Part shown: one piece after another, positions 51,062-59,263 of the stretch
Numbering within the stretch: the first letter of the stretch is position 1
Layout of the letters: every line of letters begins with the position of its first letter
Program-made: the position numbers and the translations under genes
Assembly (NCBI RefSeq): GCF_022828475.1
Contig: NZ_CP059557.1
Coordinates: forward strand, 682,001-746,000
DNA from: Saccharopolyspora gloriosae
Lineage (GTDB): Bacteria > Actinomycetota > Actinomycetes > Mycobacteriales > Pseudonocardiaceae
Direction: 5' to 3'
Length of the DNA stretch: 64,000 nt
Notes under the pieces: generated by a model
What the model was told of the DNA's origin: nothing
Database searches by the model: none
The model's input: the letters and a program-made list of their open reading frames with translations, nothing else

Positions 51062-51091
51062 TACACTGTAGGAGTGAACTCCAACAGTGTA
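51062..51091. promoter_or_regulatory. 30-bp palindromic operator between CPBP and TetR genes
   Basis: TACACTGT-A-GGAGT-GA-ACTCC-A-ACAGTGTA is a palindrome with only one non-complementary pair (A opposite A). It fills the divergent promoter region 10 to 20 bp from both start codons. It is very probably the site of the neighbouring TetR protein. Confidence 0.85.
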
Positions 51092-51112
51092 GGTCTCCTT
51101 TATGCTGGATGT

Positions 51113-51781
51113 ATGCCCGAATCACCGTCTGACCAGCAGCTGGACAGCGTCTTCTACCGCCCGCAACGCTCGCGACGCTCGGAATCGCCGCTGAGCCGGG
51201 ACCGAATAGTCGTCGCGAGCGTCGCGCTGCTCGACCGCGACGGGGCGAGCGCGCTGACCATGCGCAAGGTCGCGGCGGAGCTGGGCGTGCACGCGACGAG
51301 CCTGTACTGGTACGTGCAGCGCCGGGAAGATCTCATCGACCTGGCGGTGGACCACGTGCTCGCCGAGGCCGCGAGCACGCTCCCCGGCGACGACGTGCCT
51401 TGGGACGACGTCGTTTTCCGCGTTGCGAAGCAGTTCTATTCCTCGTTCGTCGACCACCCCTGGGCCGCCGGGTTCGCCGGAGCGCGACCGTTGATCGGGC
51501 CGAACGCGATGGCGTTGTCGCAGCGGATCATCACCGCGCTGATCGAGGCCGGCGGCACCGAGGAGGACCGGGCGATCGCCGCGAGCATGATCTCGCAGCA
51601 GGTCCTCGGGGCGGCCACGACCGCCGCCGTGGCGGGTCGATTGTCGAACGCGCCCGCCGAGGAGTACGCCGCCGCGGTGGGCACGCCGGAGACGCTCGGC
51701 ATCTGGATTCCGACCTTCGACGACGTGCTGACACTGCTGGTCGACGCCATCCGGGTCAGGCTCGCGAGCTCGCAGCGGTGA
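51113..51781 (+). CDS. TetR-family transcriptional repressor
   Basis: A 222-residue repressor. The N-terminal helix-turn-helix is clear (SRDRIVVASVALLDRDGASA, TMRKVAAELGVHATSLYWYV), and the remainder is an all-helical ligand domain of the TetR_C type (KQFYSSFVDHPWAAGFAGAR). ATG 51113 has no ribosome site, as for the divergent CPBP gene. The palindrome in between points to autoregulation and control of the protease. The ligand is unknown. Confidence 0.93.
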   Translation: MPESPSDQQLDSVFYRPQRSRRSESPLSRDRIVVASVALLDRDGASALTMRKVAAELGVHATSLYWYVQRREDLIDLAVDHVLAEAASTLPGDDVPWDDVVFRVAKQFYSSFVDHPWAAGFAGARPLIGPNAMALSQRIITALIEAGGTEEDRAIAASMISQQVLGAATTAAVAGRLSNAPAEEYAAAVGTPETLGIWIPTFDDVLTLLVDAIRVRLASSQR

Positions 51782-52072
51782 GGCCGGCGGGGGAGAGCAG
51801 GGGCTCGGTCTCGGCGGTCCGAACGCGCTGGGCGGCCGGACCGGCCCGCTCCTGGCCGGAGCCCGACGGATTCGAGTGAGGGAAACTCCCCCGGAGGGGC
51901 GAGCACAAGATCCTCAGGGACGTCGGGCGCCTACGCTTTCCCGCACCGGCCCCACATCCGGGTGCCGACTCGTCGTCCCTGCCGGGCAGGCAGCACCCCG
52001 GCCCGGGGATTCAGGTGCACGAACCGTGTCCCGCCGCTCCGCGCCGGGACGCTGTTCCCGGGAGGAGAGAAC

Positions 52073-52666
52073 GTGAATCGAGTCAAGAACCTCGTTCCCG
52101 GCGCGGCCGGTGTCATCGGAGCGGCGCTGGTGCTGGCCGGGTGCGCGACCCCGGCCGAACCGGAACCCACGGCGGCGCCGCAGCCGGGCGCGGACGGGGT
52201 GACCAGGATCGTGCAGCTGGCACGGGAACGGGCGGCGCTCTCGGACCAGGTCGCCGCGTCGAAGCTCGGCACCGGCAAACCCGTCACCGACCCGGCCCGG
52301 GAGGCCGTCGTCATCGACACCGCCCGCGCCGACGCGTCGCAGGACGGCGTCGATCCCGAGTGGGCCGCGCAGGTCTTCCTCGATCAGATCGCCGCGAGCA
52401 CCCAGGTCCAGAACGACCTGCTGCGAGGCTGGGAGGAGAACCCGGCCCGGCGCCCGCCGGAAAAGCCGGACCTCGCCCAGGTTCGTCCCCAGCTGGACCG
52501 CATCGGCGACGAACTCATCGACGCGCTCAAGACCGCCGCCCCGGTCCGCGAGACCCCGGACTGCGGCGCCACCCTGGATCAGGCGGTCGGCCGGGAAGCC
52601 GGTGGTCTCGATCCGATCCACCGCGCGGCCCTCGACCGGGCGCTCACTTCGATCTGCCCCGCGTGA
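52073..52666 (+). CDS. Exported chorismate mutase, AroQ-gamma type, predicted lipoprotein
   Basis: A 197-residue secreted enzyme. The signal peptide LVPGAAGVIGAALVLAGC ends in a lipobox, and a Pro-rich linker follows. The AroQ-gamma pattern is clear: LARERAALSDQVAASKLGTG, PVTDPAREAVVIDTARADAS, EWAAQVFLDQIAASTQVQND and PDLAQVRPQLDRIGDELI with catalytic-type Arg, Lys, Asp and Glu residues in order. In M. tuberculosis the equivalent enzyme is secreted, with unclear purpose. GTG 52073 has GGAGGAG upstream. It converges with the SdpI gene and overlaps it by 23 bp. Confidence 0.86.
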   Translation: MNRVKNLVPGAAGVIGAALVLAGCATPAEPEPTAAPQPGADGVTRIVQLARERAALSDQVAASKLGTGKPVTDPAREAVVIDTARADASQDGVDPEWAAQVFLDQIAASTQVQNDLLRGWEENPARRPPEKPDLAQVRPQLDRIGDELIDALKTAAPVRETPDCGATLDQAVGREAGGLDPIHRAALDRALTSICPA

Positions 52667-53054
52667 CCCCGGTGGGGCTCGTGGCTGCTCGGCTTGCCTG
52701 GTTCGCCTTGCGAGTTCCGATCAGCACGAGTGCGATCACCGCGATGGTCGCGGAGCAGGGTACGAGCAGGGCGATCGGGGAGTCGTGCCCGATCGTCAGC
52801 AGCAGCAGTGCGAGCACCACGGTGACCGCACCGCCGGAGTAACCCGTCCGCGCCGCGGCCATCAGCCATGGGCCGGCCGCCAGATGACCTGCTTTCCACG
52901 CGGCGTCGGAGGATTTCGTGGCCCTGGTCCGGATGCCGATCGCGGGGTTGCGGCCCAAGTTTCCGCTCATGGTGGAGTTGTTGACGAAATGCATCGTGCC
53001 CGCCAGGAACACGAGTCCGGCTGCCCAGGGAAAGAGCCCTCCGACGGCTTCCAC
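52644..53054 (-). CDS. SdpI-family membrane protein
   Basis: A 136-residue protein with three hydrophobic segments. The loop after the first holds NPAIGIRTRATKSSDAAWKA, the hallmark of SdpI/YfhL proteins, some of which give immunity to cannibalism peptides. A C-terminal Arg/Lys-rich tail follows. Whether it is an immunity protein here is not known; no toxin gene adjoins it. It converges with and overlaps the chorismate mutase gene. Confidence 0.88.
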   Translation of the reverse strand: MEAVGGLFPWAAGLVFLAGTMHFVNNSTMSGNLGRNPAIGIRTRATKSSDAAWKAGHLAAGPWLMAAARTGYSGGAVTVVLALLLLTIGHDSPIALLVPCSATIAVIALVLIGTRKANQASRAATSPTGVTRGRSK

Positions 53055-53284
53055 TTACCGGCCCCTCTCGTCCACGCATGTGCGGCGGTTGAGCCACGTC
53101 GCGCCGCACGCCTCCCCAGAGTCGGCTCGCTGCCAACCTGAACAGGAACGGGACGGCCCGGTCAAGAACCGCGACACCACGGGCGCGACCCGGTCCGGTC
53201 TCGCGCGCGGCGACCGCTCCAGGTGAGTGGCACATTTGCCCGCTCTGACCGGTCAACTGGGGCATTCACCAGGTGGGTGGGGTG

Positions 53285-53318
53285 AGCGGGGGTGCACTGG
53301 GCTTGGTGCACCCCCGCT
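53285..53318. terminator. Hairpin downstream of the Cys-rich pair
   Basis: AGCGGGGGTGCAC (53285-53297) and GTGCACCCCCGCT (53306-53318) form a perfect 13-bp stem with an 8-nt loop, about 105 bp after the last stop on the minus strand. The rest of 53055-53424 holds no gene that I can see. Confidence 0.7.
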
Positions 53319-53424
53319 CGGCCTCCCGTGCCCGGGCCGGGTCGGGGTTCCGGCGCCGCAGCCGACGGGAGGCGGTCCCGGGCGCGAGCGGGCAGGGGAG
53401 GGGAACCTGCTCGGCCCGGGAGGT

Positions 53425-53649
53425 CTAGCCGAACAGTCCCGGTTCGGGCTTCGGGAGTTCGCCGCGCAGCACCGCGTTGCAGTCCGCGCAGGTGGGCGCG
53501 AACACCCAGTCCGATTCGGACGGTTCGGCGGTGAGCCCCACGCTGGTGCCGCACACCGAGGTGGCGCTCGGCTGGCCGCACCAGCGGCGGCCGCGAAAGG
53601 CGTGCCGGACGGAATCGCCGCCCGGCCGCCAGAAATGCCGGTCAGCCAT
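53425..53649 (-). CDS. Small Cys-containing protein (second of a coupled pair)
   Basis: A 74-residue protein: ADRHFWRPGGDSVRHAFRGR, RRWCGQPSATSVCGTS and VFAPTCADCNAVLRGELPKP. Four cysteines, the last two as Cys-x2-Cys, suggest a zinc site. Its ATG overlaps the stop of the preceding minus-strand gene (ATGGCTGA), so the two are translationally coupled. Similar small pairs sit beside HTH/DUF397 modules in Pseudonocardiaceae. No function is known. Confidence 0.65.
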   Translation of the reverse strand: MADRHFWRPGGDSVRHAFRGRRWCGQPSATSVCGTSVGLTAEPSESDWVFAPTCADCNAVLRGELPKPEPGLFG

Positions 53650-53842
53650 CGGACACCGCCGCGCAATCCCGGCAGGCGTCCCGGTCGAAGGTGCCGTGCG
53701 GAGAAGCGCCTCGCCGCAGGTGCAGCGGCCCGTACACGAACGCCCCGCAGCGGGCGGGCAGTGCGCCGCCGTCGGTCCGCCGCACCACGTGCCACCGCGA
53801 ATCCACCGGCCCGCACGACGCGGCCCAGATCAGCACTTCCAT
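53642..53842 (-). CDS. Small Cys-containing protein (first of a coupled pair)
   Basis: A 66-residue protein from ATG 53842: EVLIWAASCGPVDSRWHVVR, ALPARCGAFVYGPLHLRRG and TFDRDACRDCAAVSDG. It has four cysteines with Cys-x2-Cys at the end, the same plan as its downstream partner, so the pair may bind one metal-containing complex. It is divergent from the HTH regulator at 53969. Confidence 0.65.
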   Translation of the reverse strand: MEVLIWAASCGPVDSRWHVVRRTDGGALPARCGAFVYGPLHLRRGASPHGTFDRDACRDCAAVSDG

Positions 53843-53968
53843 CGACTTACCCCCGCTCGCTGCCGGTTTTACCGGTACTTGCCGACCAATGATCACTAGC
53901 CGGTAATCCGGATTCAATTCCCCGAAAGAGGGATGATCTATGCAGGTAAACGACTTACGATCATTTTC

Positions 53969-54820
53969 ATGGCCGGAAAATCGGAACACACACCGAAAGC
54001 TCGTGCGCTGGGAGCCGAGCTGCGCGAATGCAGGACCGCGGCGGGACTCACCCAGCAGCAGCTCGGCGAGCAGATCGGCATCAGCTACGTGTCGATCTCC
54101 CGCTACGAAACCGGAACGCGGACACCGAAACCCGAGGACGTCGCGCAGATCCTCGCGACCCTCGGCGTCACGGGCGACCGGTACAGCTCGCTCGTCGAGA
54201 TGACCAGGGGCGCGGACCAGCCCAACTGGCTCGATACCGGGGTGGGGATTCGCAAGGAGCTGACCAGGCTGATCCACTTCGAGCGGACCGCCACCGCGAT
54301 CACCGATGTCGCCACCAACATCATTCCGGGCCTGCTGCAAACGGCCGACTACGCCCGCGCGGTGATGGCCGACATGGCGTCCGACGAGATCGAGCCGTAC
54401 GTGACCATGCGCGTGGGCCGCCGAGAAGTGCTCACGAGGCGGAATCCGGTGCGGTTCACGGCATTCATCTCGGAAACGGCGTTGCGGGACCGAATCGGCG
54501 GAGCGGACGTCATGCTCGATCAGCTCCGCCACCTGGAAATGGCTATGGAGAGTGACAACATCACCATCCACGTGATCCCTGCGGTGTCCGAACGGTGGCA
54601 CCCGGCCCATGTGGGCTCGTTCAGCTACTACACCTTCGCTAAGACCTCGCCGATCGTGCACTTGGAGCATTACTCGTCCGCCGTCTTCCTCTACGACGAC
54701 GTCGATGTTGTTTCCTACGCGCCTGCGCTGGCTACGCTGCGGGAAGTGGTGATGAGCCGAGACCACTCGGCGAATCTCATCGCCGACATCGCCCGTGATC
54801 TGGAAGGTGCAGCTCCGTGA
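53969..54820 (+). CDS. XRE-type HTH regulator with DUF5753 domain
   Basis: A 283-residue regulator, second of its kind in the window. The helix-turn-helix is LGAELRECRTAAGLTQQQLG, QIGISYVSISRYETGTRTP, and the DUF5753 domain contains NIIPGLLQTADYARAVM, MRVGRREVLTRRNPVRFTAF and NITIHVIPAVSERWHPAHVG. ATG 53969 starts the conserved part. The stop overlaps the GTG of the DUF397 gene by 4 bp. It is divergent from the small Cys-rich pair. Confidence 0.93.
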   Translation: MAGKSEHTPKARALGAELRECRTAAGLTQQQLGEQIGISYVSISRYETGTRTPKPEDVAQILATLGVTGDRYSSLVEMTRGADQPNWLDTGVGIRKELTRLIHFERTATAITDVATNIIPGLLQTADYARAVMADMASDEIEPYVTMRVGRREVLTRRNPVRFTAFISETALRDRIGGADVMLDQLRHLEMAMESDNITIHVIPAVSERWHPAHVGSFSYYTFAKTSPIVHLEHYSSAVFLYDDVDVVSYAPALATLREVVMSRDHSANLIADIARDLEGAAP

Positions 54821-55011
54821 ACGCCACTCCCATGAATTGGCGCAAGTCCAGCCGTTCGCACCAGGTTTCCAACTGCGTCGAGGTCGGCAGGCTCGGATCC
54901 GGTGCGGCGGTCCGGGATACCAAGGATCGTGCTGCCGGGTACCTGGCGGTCGAGGCCGAGCTCTGGTCCGGATTCCTGTTAGCGATCAAGTCCGGACGCT
55001 ACGAACGCTGA
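54817..55011 (+). CDS. DUF397 protein
   Basis: A 64-residue protein: MNWRKSSRSHQVSNCVEVGR, AVRDTKDRAAGYLAVEAELW and SGFLLAIKSG. It is the coupled partner of the regulator upstream (GTGA overlap). In contrast to the copy at 49870 it is paired with a regulator whose sequence is clearly different, so the two modules are not recent duplicates. Confidence 0.93.
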   Translation: MNATPMNWRKSSRSHQVSNCVEVGRLGSGAAVRDTKDRAAGYLAVEAELWSGFLLAIKSGRYER

Positions 55012-55088
55012 CGCTCAGGTGAGTGCCCCAGCCCGATTTCCCCGAAGCGGCGGGAAATTCACCTGAACCGCCCTCCCGAACGTGAAGA

Positions 55089-55116
55089 ACGCCCCACCGT
55101 CCGGCCGGTGGGGCGT
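55089..55116. terminator. Terminator between DUF397 and the SRPBCC gene
   Basis: ACGCCCCACCG (55089-55099) pairs with CGGTGGGGCGT (55106-55116), followed by CTCGTG. It separates convergent genes. Confidence 0.75.
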
Positions 55117-55134
55117 CTCGTGGGCCGCGATCGA

Positions 55135-55674
55135 TCAGGTGGCTGATCGGAGTCGGTGGCGGACGGTGCGGTCGAGGATGCCGAGGGTCGCCTTCAGGGC
55201 GGATTCGGGAACCACCGGGAAGGTGAGGCGTTGCTTGACCTCTTCGTTGATCTCCGACCAGTCGTAGTAGGACGTGACGCGGGTGCCGTCCCCGGCGGGC
55301 TCCAGCCGGTAGCCGTAGATGTGGCGGACGTTCGTCCGGCCCGGGGATTCGACGGTCCAGGAGATCTCCTCGCCCGGGGTGAGCCCGGTGATGACGACTT
55401 CGACGTCGTACTCGCCCAACGGGACGTCCCCGAGCGCCTCCCGGCTCATGTGGACGAGGAACCGATCGCCTGCCCGCTGGACCGGCTCTCCTTCGGCGTC
55501 CATGAGCATTCCCGACGCGTCGATGCTCACGTGGCCCTGCGGGTCGGTGAGGACCGCGAAGATCGTGTCGGGGACGGCCGGGATGAACCGGGACACCTCG
55601 ATCCGCTCGGCGTGCGGTGCGTCGGCGGCGGAGGTCGCCTCGGCGCGTTGGGCGGAGGGGTCGTTCGTGTTCAT
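55135..55674 (-). CDS. SRPBCC (START-like) family protein
   Basis: A 179-residue protein with the START/polyketide-cyclase fold: ERIEVSRFIPAVPDTIFAVL, a loop DPQGHVSIDAS, VVITGLTPGEEISWTVESPG, GYRLEPAGDGTRVTSYYDWS and a C-terminal helix. These proteins bind a small hydrophobic ligand in a deep pocket; the ligand is unknown. ATG 55674 has GAGAGGAA upstream. It precedes no evident operon partner. Confidence 0.88.
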   Translation of the reverse strand: MNTNDPSAQRAEATSAADAPHAERIEVSRFIPAVPDTIFAVLTDPQGHVSIDASGMLMDAEGEPVQRAGDRFLVHMSREALGDVPLGEYDVEVVITGLTPGEEISWTVESPGRTNVRHIYGYRLEPAGDGTRVTSYYDWSEINEEVKQRLTFPVVPESALKATLGILDRTVRHRLRSAT

Positions 55675-55776
55675 CGGGTCGTTCCTCTCCAGCGTTGCGG
55701 TAGGCCGCTGTTGATCGACGATACCGGCGGCACCAGCCCGCGCGCGTGACGGCGATGTCGCCGCGAGTGGAAATCG

Positions 55777-56439
55777 TCAGGCCCGGGCCTGTCCCTCGTT
55801 CTTGATGAGGCGTTTGGTGGTGCGGCGGAAGGCCCAGACGACGACCACGGCGAACAGCGCGGTCAACGGGGTGCCCATGGCGACCTTCGCGATCGCGAGC
55901 CAGCTGGTGGAGTCGGCGAGGTAGAGCCATTCCTTGACCACGAAGCGGACGGTGAACATGACGGTCGCGGTGAGCGTGGCGATGTAGTGCGCGCGCAGCG
56001 AGGGCCGGTCCGCGCGCCAGTCGTGCTTGCCGCCGTGCATGGCGTTCCAGGCGATGCCGGTGAGCGGCCGGCGGGCGAGCAGCGAGCCGAGCGTGACGAC
56101 GGCTCCCGCCAAGGCGGTCCAGATGCCGATCAGGAAGAAGTCGGTGGCCGAGCCGGTCCACGCGGCGACACCCCCTGCGATCGCGACGCCGAACACGCCG
56201 CTCAACGCGGTCATGACCTTCTCTCCGCGCCAGAGCCGCACCCCGGCGATGAGCAGGGCCACGGTGATCGAGATCCCGATCGTGATCGGCAGCGGGGCGA
56301 AGGGGATCGCTGCGGCGAAGACGACGACCGGCAGCGTCGAGTAGAGCATCCCGGACGGGCCGCCCAAGTGGTCGAGCATCGTCTGTTTCTGCTCGAAGGA
56401 GGGCTCGGCGGTGCGGTCGTGGGTCTGCTTCGTGATCAC
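55777..56439 (-). CDS. DUF3159 membrane protein
   Basis: A 220-residue membrane protein with about five or six hydrophobic segments. DHLGGPSGMLYSTLPVVVFA near the N-terminus, RPLTGIAWNAMHGGKHDW and RAHYIATLTATVMFTVRFVV match the DUF3159 family. Function unknown. ATG 56439 has GGGAGATC upstream. It is divergent from a MerR regulator across 258 bp that holds two related palindromes. Confidence 0.9.
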   Translation of the reverse strand: MITKQTHDRTAEPSFEQKQTMLDHLGGPSGMLYSTLPVVVFAAAIPFAPLPITIGISITVALLIAGVRLWRGEKVMTALSGVFGVAIAGGVAAWTGSATDFFLIGIWTALAGAVVTLGSLLARRPLTGIAWNAMHGGKHDWRADRPSLRAHYIATLTATVMFTVRFVVKEWLYLADSTSWLAIAKVAMGTPLTALFAVVVVWAFRRTTKRLIKNEGQARA

Positions 56440-56495
56440 GGCGGATCTCCCGGGATGATGTGGTGGCGCGAGGGCGGCTGTGATCAGGAGACGCT

Positions 56496-56635
56496 GTGCC
56501 GCAGCGGCATGCTCAAGTGGCCATTGATGTGTTGTGAGTCACTATTCGGCGTCCTCGGTGCCGAGCGGGCCGGAGCGGGCGGCCGTGCGCTGAGCGCTCC
56601 GCTCCCGGCGTTTGACCATGCCGCTGCGGCATGGT
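56496..56635. promoter_or_regulatory. Two related GCCGC-GCGGC palindromes between DUF3159 and MerR genes
   Basis: ACCATGCCGC-T-GCGGCATGGT (56615-56635) is a perfect 21-bp palindrome. GTGCCGCAGCGGCATG (56496-56511) shares its core. CTTGAC follows the second and could be a -35 element of the MerR gene. The spacing of about 120 bp could allow looping. Binding by the neighbouring MerR protein is a guess. Confidence 0.6.
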
Positions 56636-56697
56636 CTTGACTTGTCCCCGCAGGCGCGGTCGCGTCGGCGGAACCGTTCGACGAACGAGGTGATGAC

Positions 56698-57447
56698 GTG
56701 GGGTGGAGTACTCGTGAGATCGCTGAGCTGGCCGGGACGAGTTTGCGGGCGGTGCGGCATTATCACGAGGTCGGTCTGCTGGCGGAGCCTGAGCGGCGCA
56801 GCAATGGGTACAAGCAGTACGGCGTGGCGCATCTGGTGCGGGTGCTGCGGATCAAGCGGTTGACCGACCTGGGGTTCTCGTTGTCGCAGATCGCGGAGAT
56901 GGGCGACACCGACGACCACCCGGAGCAGGCCCTGCGGACGCTCGACGCGGAGCTGGGCGCGACCATCGAGCGGCTCCAGCGCGCCCGCGTCGAACTCGGC
57001 CTCATCCTCAGCAAATCCGCACCCACCGACATGCCCACCGAGTTCGCCCCGGCCACCACCGAGGCGGACCTGTCCGAGAACGATCGTTCGCTGGTCGTCG
57101 TCATGACCCGCGTCCTCGGCCCGCAAGGTCTCCAGGCCTACGGCGACATGCTGCGCGAGCTCCCCGACGACAACACGGGAGTCGAGTTCGACGACCTCAC
57201 CGCCGACGCCGACGAGCAGACCCGCCAGGACGTGGCGCAACGCCTCGCCCCCTACGTCCGCTCGATTCTCGAAGCGCACCCCGGATTGCGCGACGTCCAC
57301 GCCGACGCCCCGGGCGGCGCGCGCTTCTCCCAGCGGACCTTCGGCAAGGCGATCCTGGACCTCTACAACTCGGCCCAGGTCGACGTCCTCGGCCGAGTCG
57401 GAGCGATCCTCACCGAGCAGGATTCGTCGCAGGAAGATCCCGGCTGA
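56698..57447 (+). CDS. MerR-family transcriptional regulator
   Basis: A 249-residue regulator with an N-terminal MerR winged helix (STREIAELAGTSLRAVRHYH, EPERRSNGYKQYGVAHLVRV) and a coiled-coil dimerisation helix (LDAELGATIERLQRARVELG). A C-terminal helical domain of about 130 residues has no known ligand motif; there are no conserved cysteines, so it is not a metal or redox sensor. GTG 56698 is the start. It may control the divergent DUF3159 gene. Confidence 0.92.
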   Translation: MGWSTREIAELAGTSLRAVRHYHEVGLLAEPERRSNGYKQYGVAHLVRVLRIKRLTDLGFSLSQIAEMGDTDDHPEQALRTLDAELGATIERLQRARVELGLILSKSAPTDMPTEFAPATTEADLSENDRSLVVVMTRVLGPQGLQAYGDMLRELPDDNTGVEFDDLTADADEQTRQDVAQRLAPYVRSILEAHPGLRDVHADAPGGARFSQRTFGKAILDLYNSAQVDVLGRVGAILTEQDSSQEDPG

Positions 57448-57640
57448 GCTGCGAGGCGACGACGTGAACCCGCCACCGCATCCCGATTTCGTGCCGGAAA
57501 CGACCGTGCGAAGCCGAATTCCCCGGCAGACCGGATCACCGAAATTTGCTCACGAGGAAGAGGATCTCGGTAGCATCGACCATTCTCGGCGACAGTGAGG
57601 CCGCCGACTCGGAATCCGTCGACCCGCGGGGAGCCAGGTA

Positions 57641-59263
57641 GTGCGCCGGAACGATGGCAACGGGGAGCCGGTCGCGCTCGGGCGGGGACAACAGCTCGCC
57701 CTGGCTTTGGGCGGTGTTCTCGGCGCCGGATGGGTCACCGGAGTTCCAGCGACCGCGGAACTGCACAAGTCGAACCCCTCCTGGTACATCGTCGTCCTGC
57801 CATGGCTGGTCGGCCTGGCCGTCATCGGTCTCGTCGCCGCGATCCTCGTCCGGTTGGCCCGTACGGACCCGCGTTCGGGAGGGCTGGCGTGGTGGCCGCA
57901 GGACCGCAGCGGCCGCGTGGTCGGCACCGTCATCAATGCGGGACTGTTCACCATGTACGCGGGAAATCCCCCGGCCGGTGCACTGATCACCGTGCTGGCG
58001 CTCGATCGCACGTTGGGCGGGATGGGGTGGACCGAGGAAATGGACGGCGGGTGGTACGCACTGACTTGGCCGGGAGCTCTGGTCGCGCTGATCGTGCTCA
58101 CCGCGCTGTTCCTCGTTCACATCGTCGGCGGGCGCGTGATGCTCCGGATGAACCTGGCGTTGAGCGCGGTGAAAGCACTGCTCCTGTTGATGTTGGTCGG
58201 CAATGCCGCCATCGCCCAGTACTTGCTCCTCCCGAAGCCGTTGGACGGCGGCGGACAACAGGACGCCTACCCGCTCGCGATGGTCTCCGTGATCACCGCA
58301 GCCGGAATGATGTTCGCGTTCACGGGGTTCCAAGGCCCGGTCGACAACGGTGACAGGTCGGGCAAGGACCATCGGGGATTCGCCATCTACGGAGCACTGA
58401 TCATCGCCACGCTGATCTACATCGGCCTCCAGGTGGTGTTCAGCCATGGAGTGGCCGAGAGCTGGGAAGAGCCTGTACCCGGTTCCACAGGATTCGTGGT
58501 GCGAGCGGTCGCGACCGTCCTGTCCCCGATGACGAACGCGTTGTTGTTCATCTACTTGGCGGCGATCGTCCTCAAGACATCGGCCGACCAGAGCGTGCTG
58601 AAGCTCCCGCGGCTCAACATGAACAGGTCGTTGCAGGTGCTGCTCGTGGTCTATCTGTTCGGAGTGGCATTGCTGCTGGTGATGACGATGCTGGGCAACT
58701 GGCCCAAGGTCACCGATGCCAAGAGCGTCATCTTCCTGTTCGTCTACTCCTACGCCGCCATCGCCTACCGGGCGTCGTGGAATGCGCAGGCGCTCCAGTA
58801 TCCCGAGCTCGACCCGCGCGGCGGACGGCTACTGGCTCCGGCGAGCTTCGTCGTGACCACTGTGATCATGTTCTGCACGGGGTTCGCCACGATGCTGTGG
58901 GCGTACGCGCTGGTGGGCGTGGTGGCCGCGGTGATGTTCTGGTCTCGCTTCTCGGAGACCGACCACAACCGGGCTGAGCACTTTCGGCGTGCCCGCTGGC
59001 TGTTCGGATACGTCACGGTGCTGCTGGTGCTCGCGTGTTGCCATTTCGCGGTCCGGTACCAGGTGGCCGAAGCTCCTCCCGGCTTCGTGGACGTTCTGCT
59101 CGGATCTCACGACCTGCGTCCGTTCGAGGACCTGTTGTTCATCGACGGGTTCGCCACCCTGGTCTTCGCCGTGGTCGTCGCGGGAGCGGGCCTGCTGTTC
59201 CACCGGCTCGGTGTGCGGGAGGCCGAGTCCTTCATCCGGTTCAAGAATGGATCCGCCGGTTGA
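57641..59263 (+). CDS. APC-superfamily amino acid permease-like transporter
   Basis: A 540-residue membrane protein with about 12 or 13 helices. The first helix has GGVLGAGWVTGVPATAEL in place of the APC helix 1 glycine motif, and helix 6 has MMFAFTGFQGPVDNGDRS, typical of the superfamily. GTG 57641 is the start used. It may import or exchange amino acids or peptides. The 3' end overlaps the convergent caspase-like gene by 23 bp, so the transcripts are antisense to one another at their ends. Confidence 0.88.
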   Translation: MRRNDGNGEPVALGRGQQLALALGGVLGAGWVTGVPATAELHKSNPSWYIVVLPWLVGLAVIGLVAAILVRLARTDPRSGGLAWWPQDRSGRVVGTVINAGLFTMYAGNPPAGALITVLALDRTLGGMGWTEEMDGGWYALTWPGALVALIVLTALFLVHIVGGRVMLRMNLALSAVKALLLLMLVGNAAIAQYLLLPKPLDGGGQQDAYPLAMVSVITAAGMMFAFTGFQGPVDNGDRSGKDHRGFAIYGALIIATLIYIGLQVVFSHGVAESWEEPVPGSTGFVVRAVATVLSPMTNALLFIYLAAIVLKTSADQSVLKLPRLNMNRSLQVLLVVYLFGVALLLVMTMLGNWPKVTDAKSVIFLFVYSYAAIAYRASWNAQALQYPELDPRGGRLLAPASFVVTTVIMFCTGFATMLWAYALVGVVAAVMFWSRFSETDHNRAEHFRRARWLFGYVTVLLVLACCHFAVRYQVAEAPPGFVDVLLGSHDLRPFEDLLFIDGFATLVFAVVVAGAGLLFHRLGVREAESFIRFKNGSAG

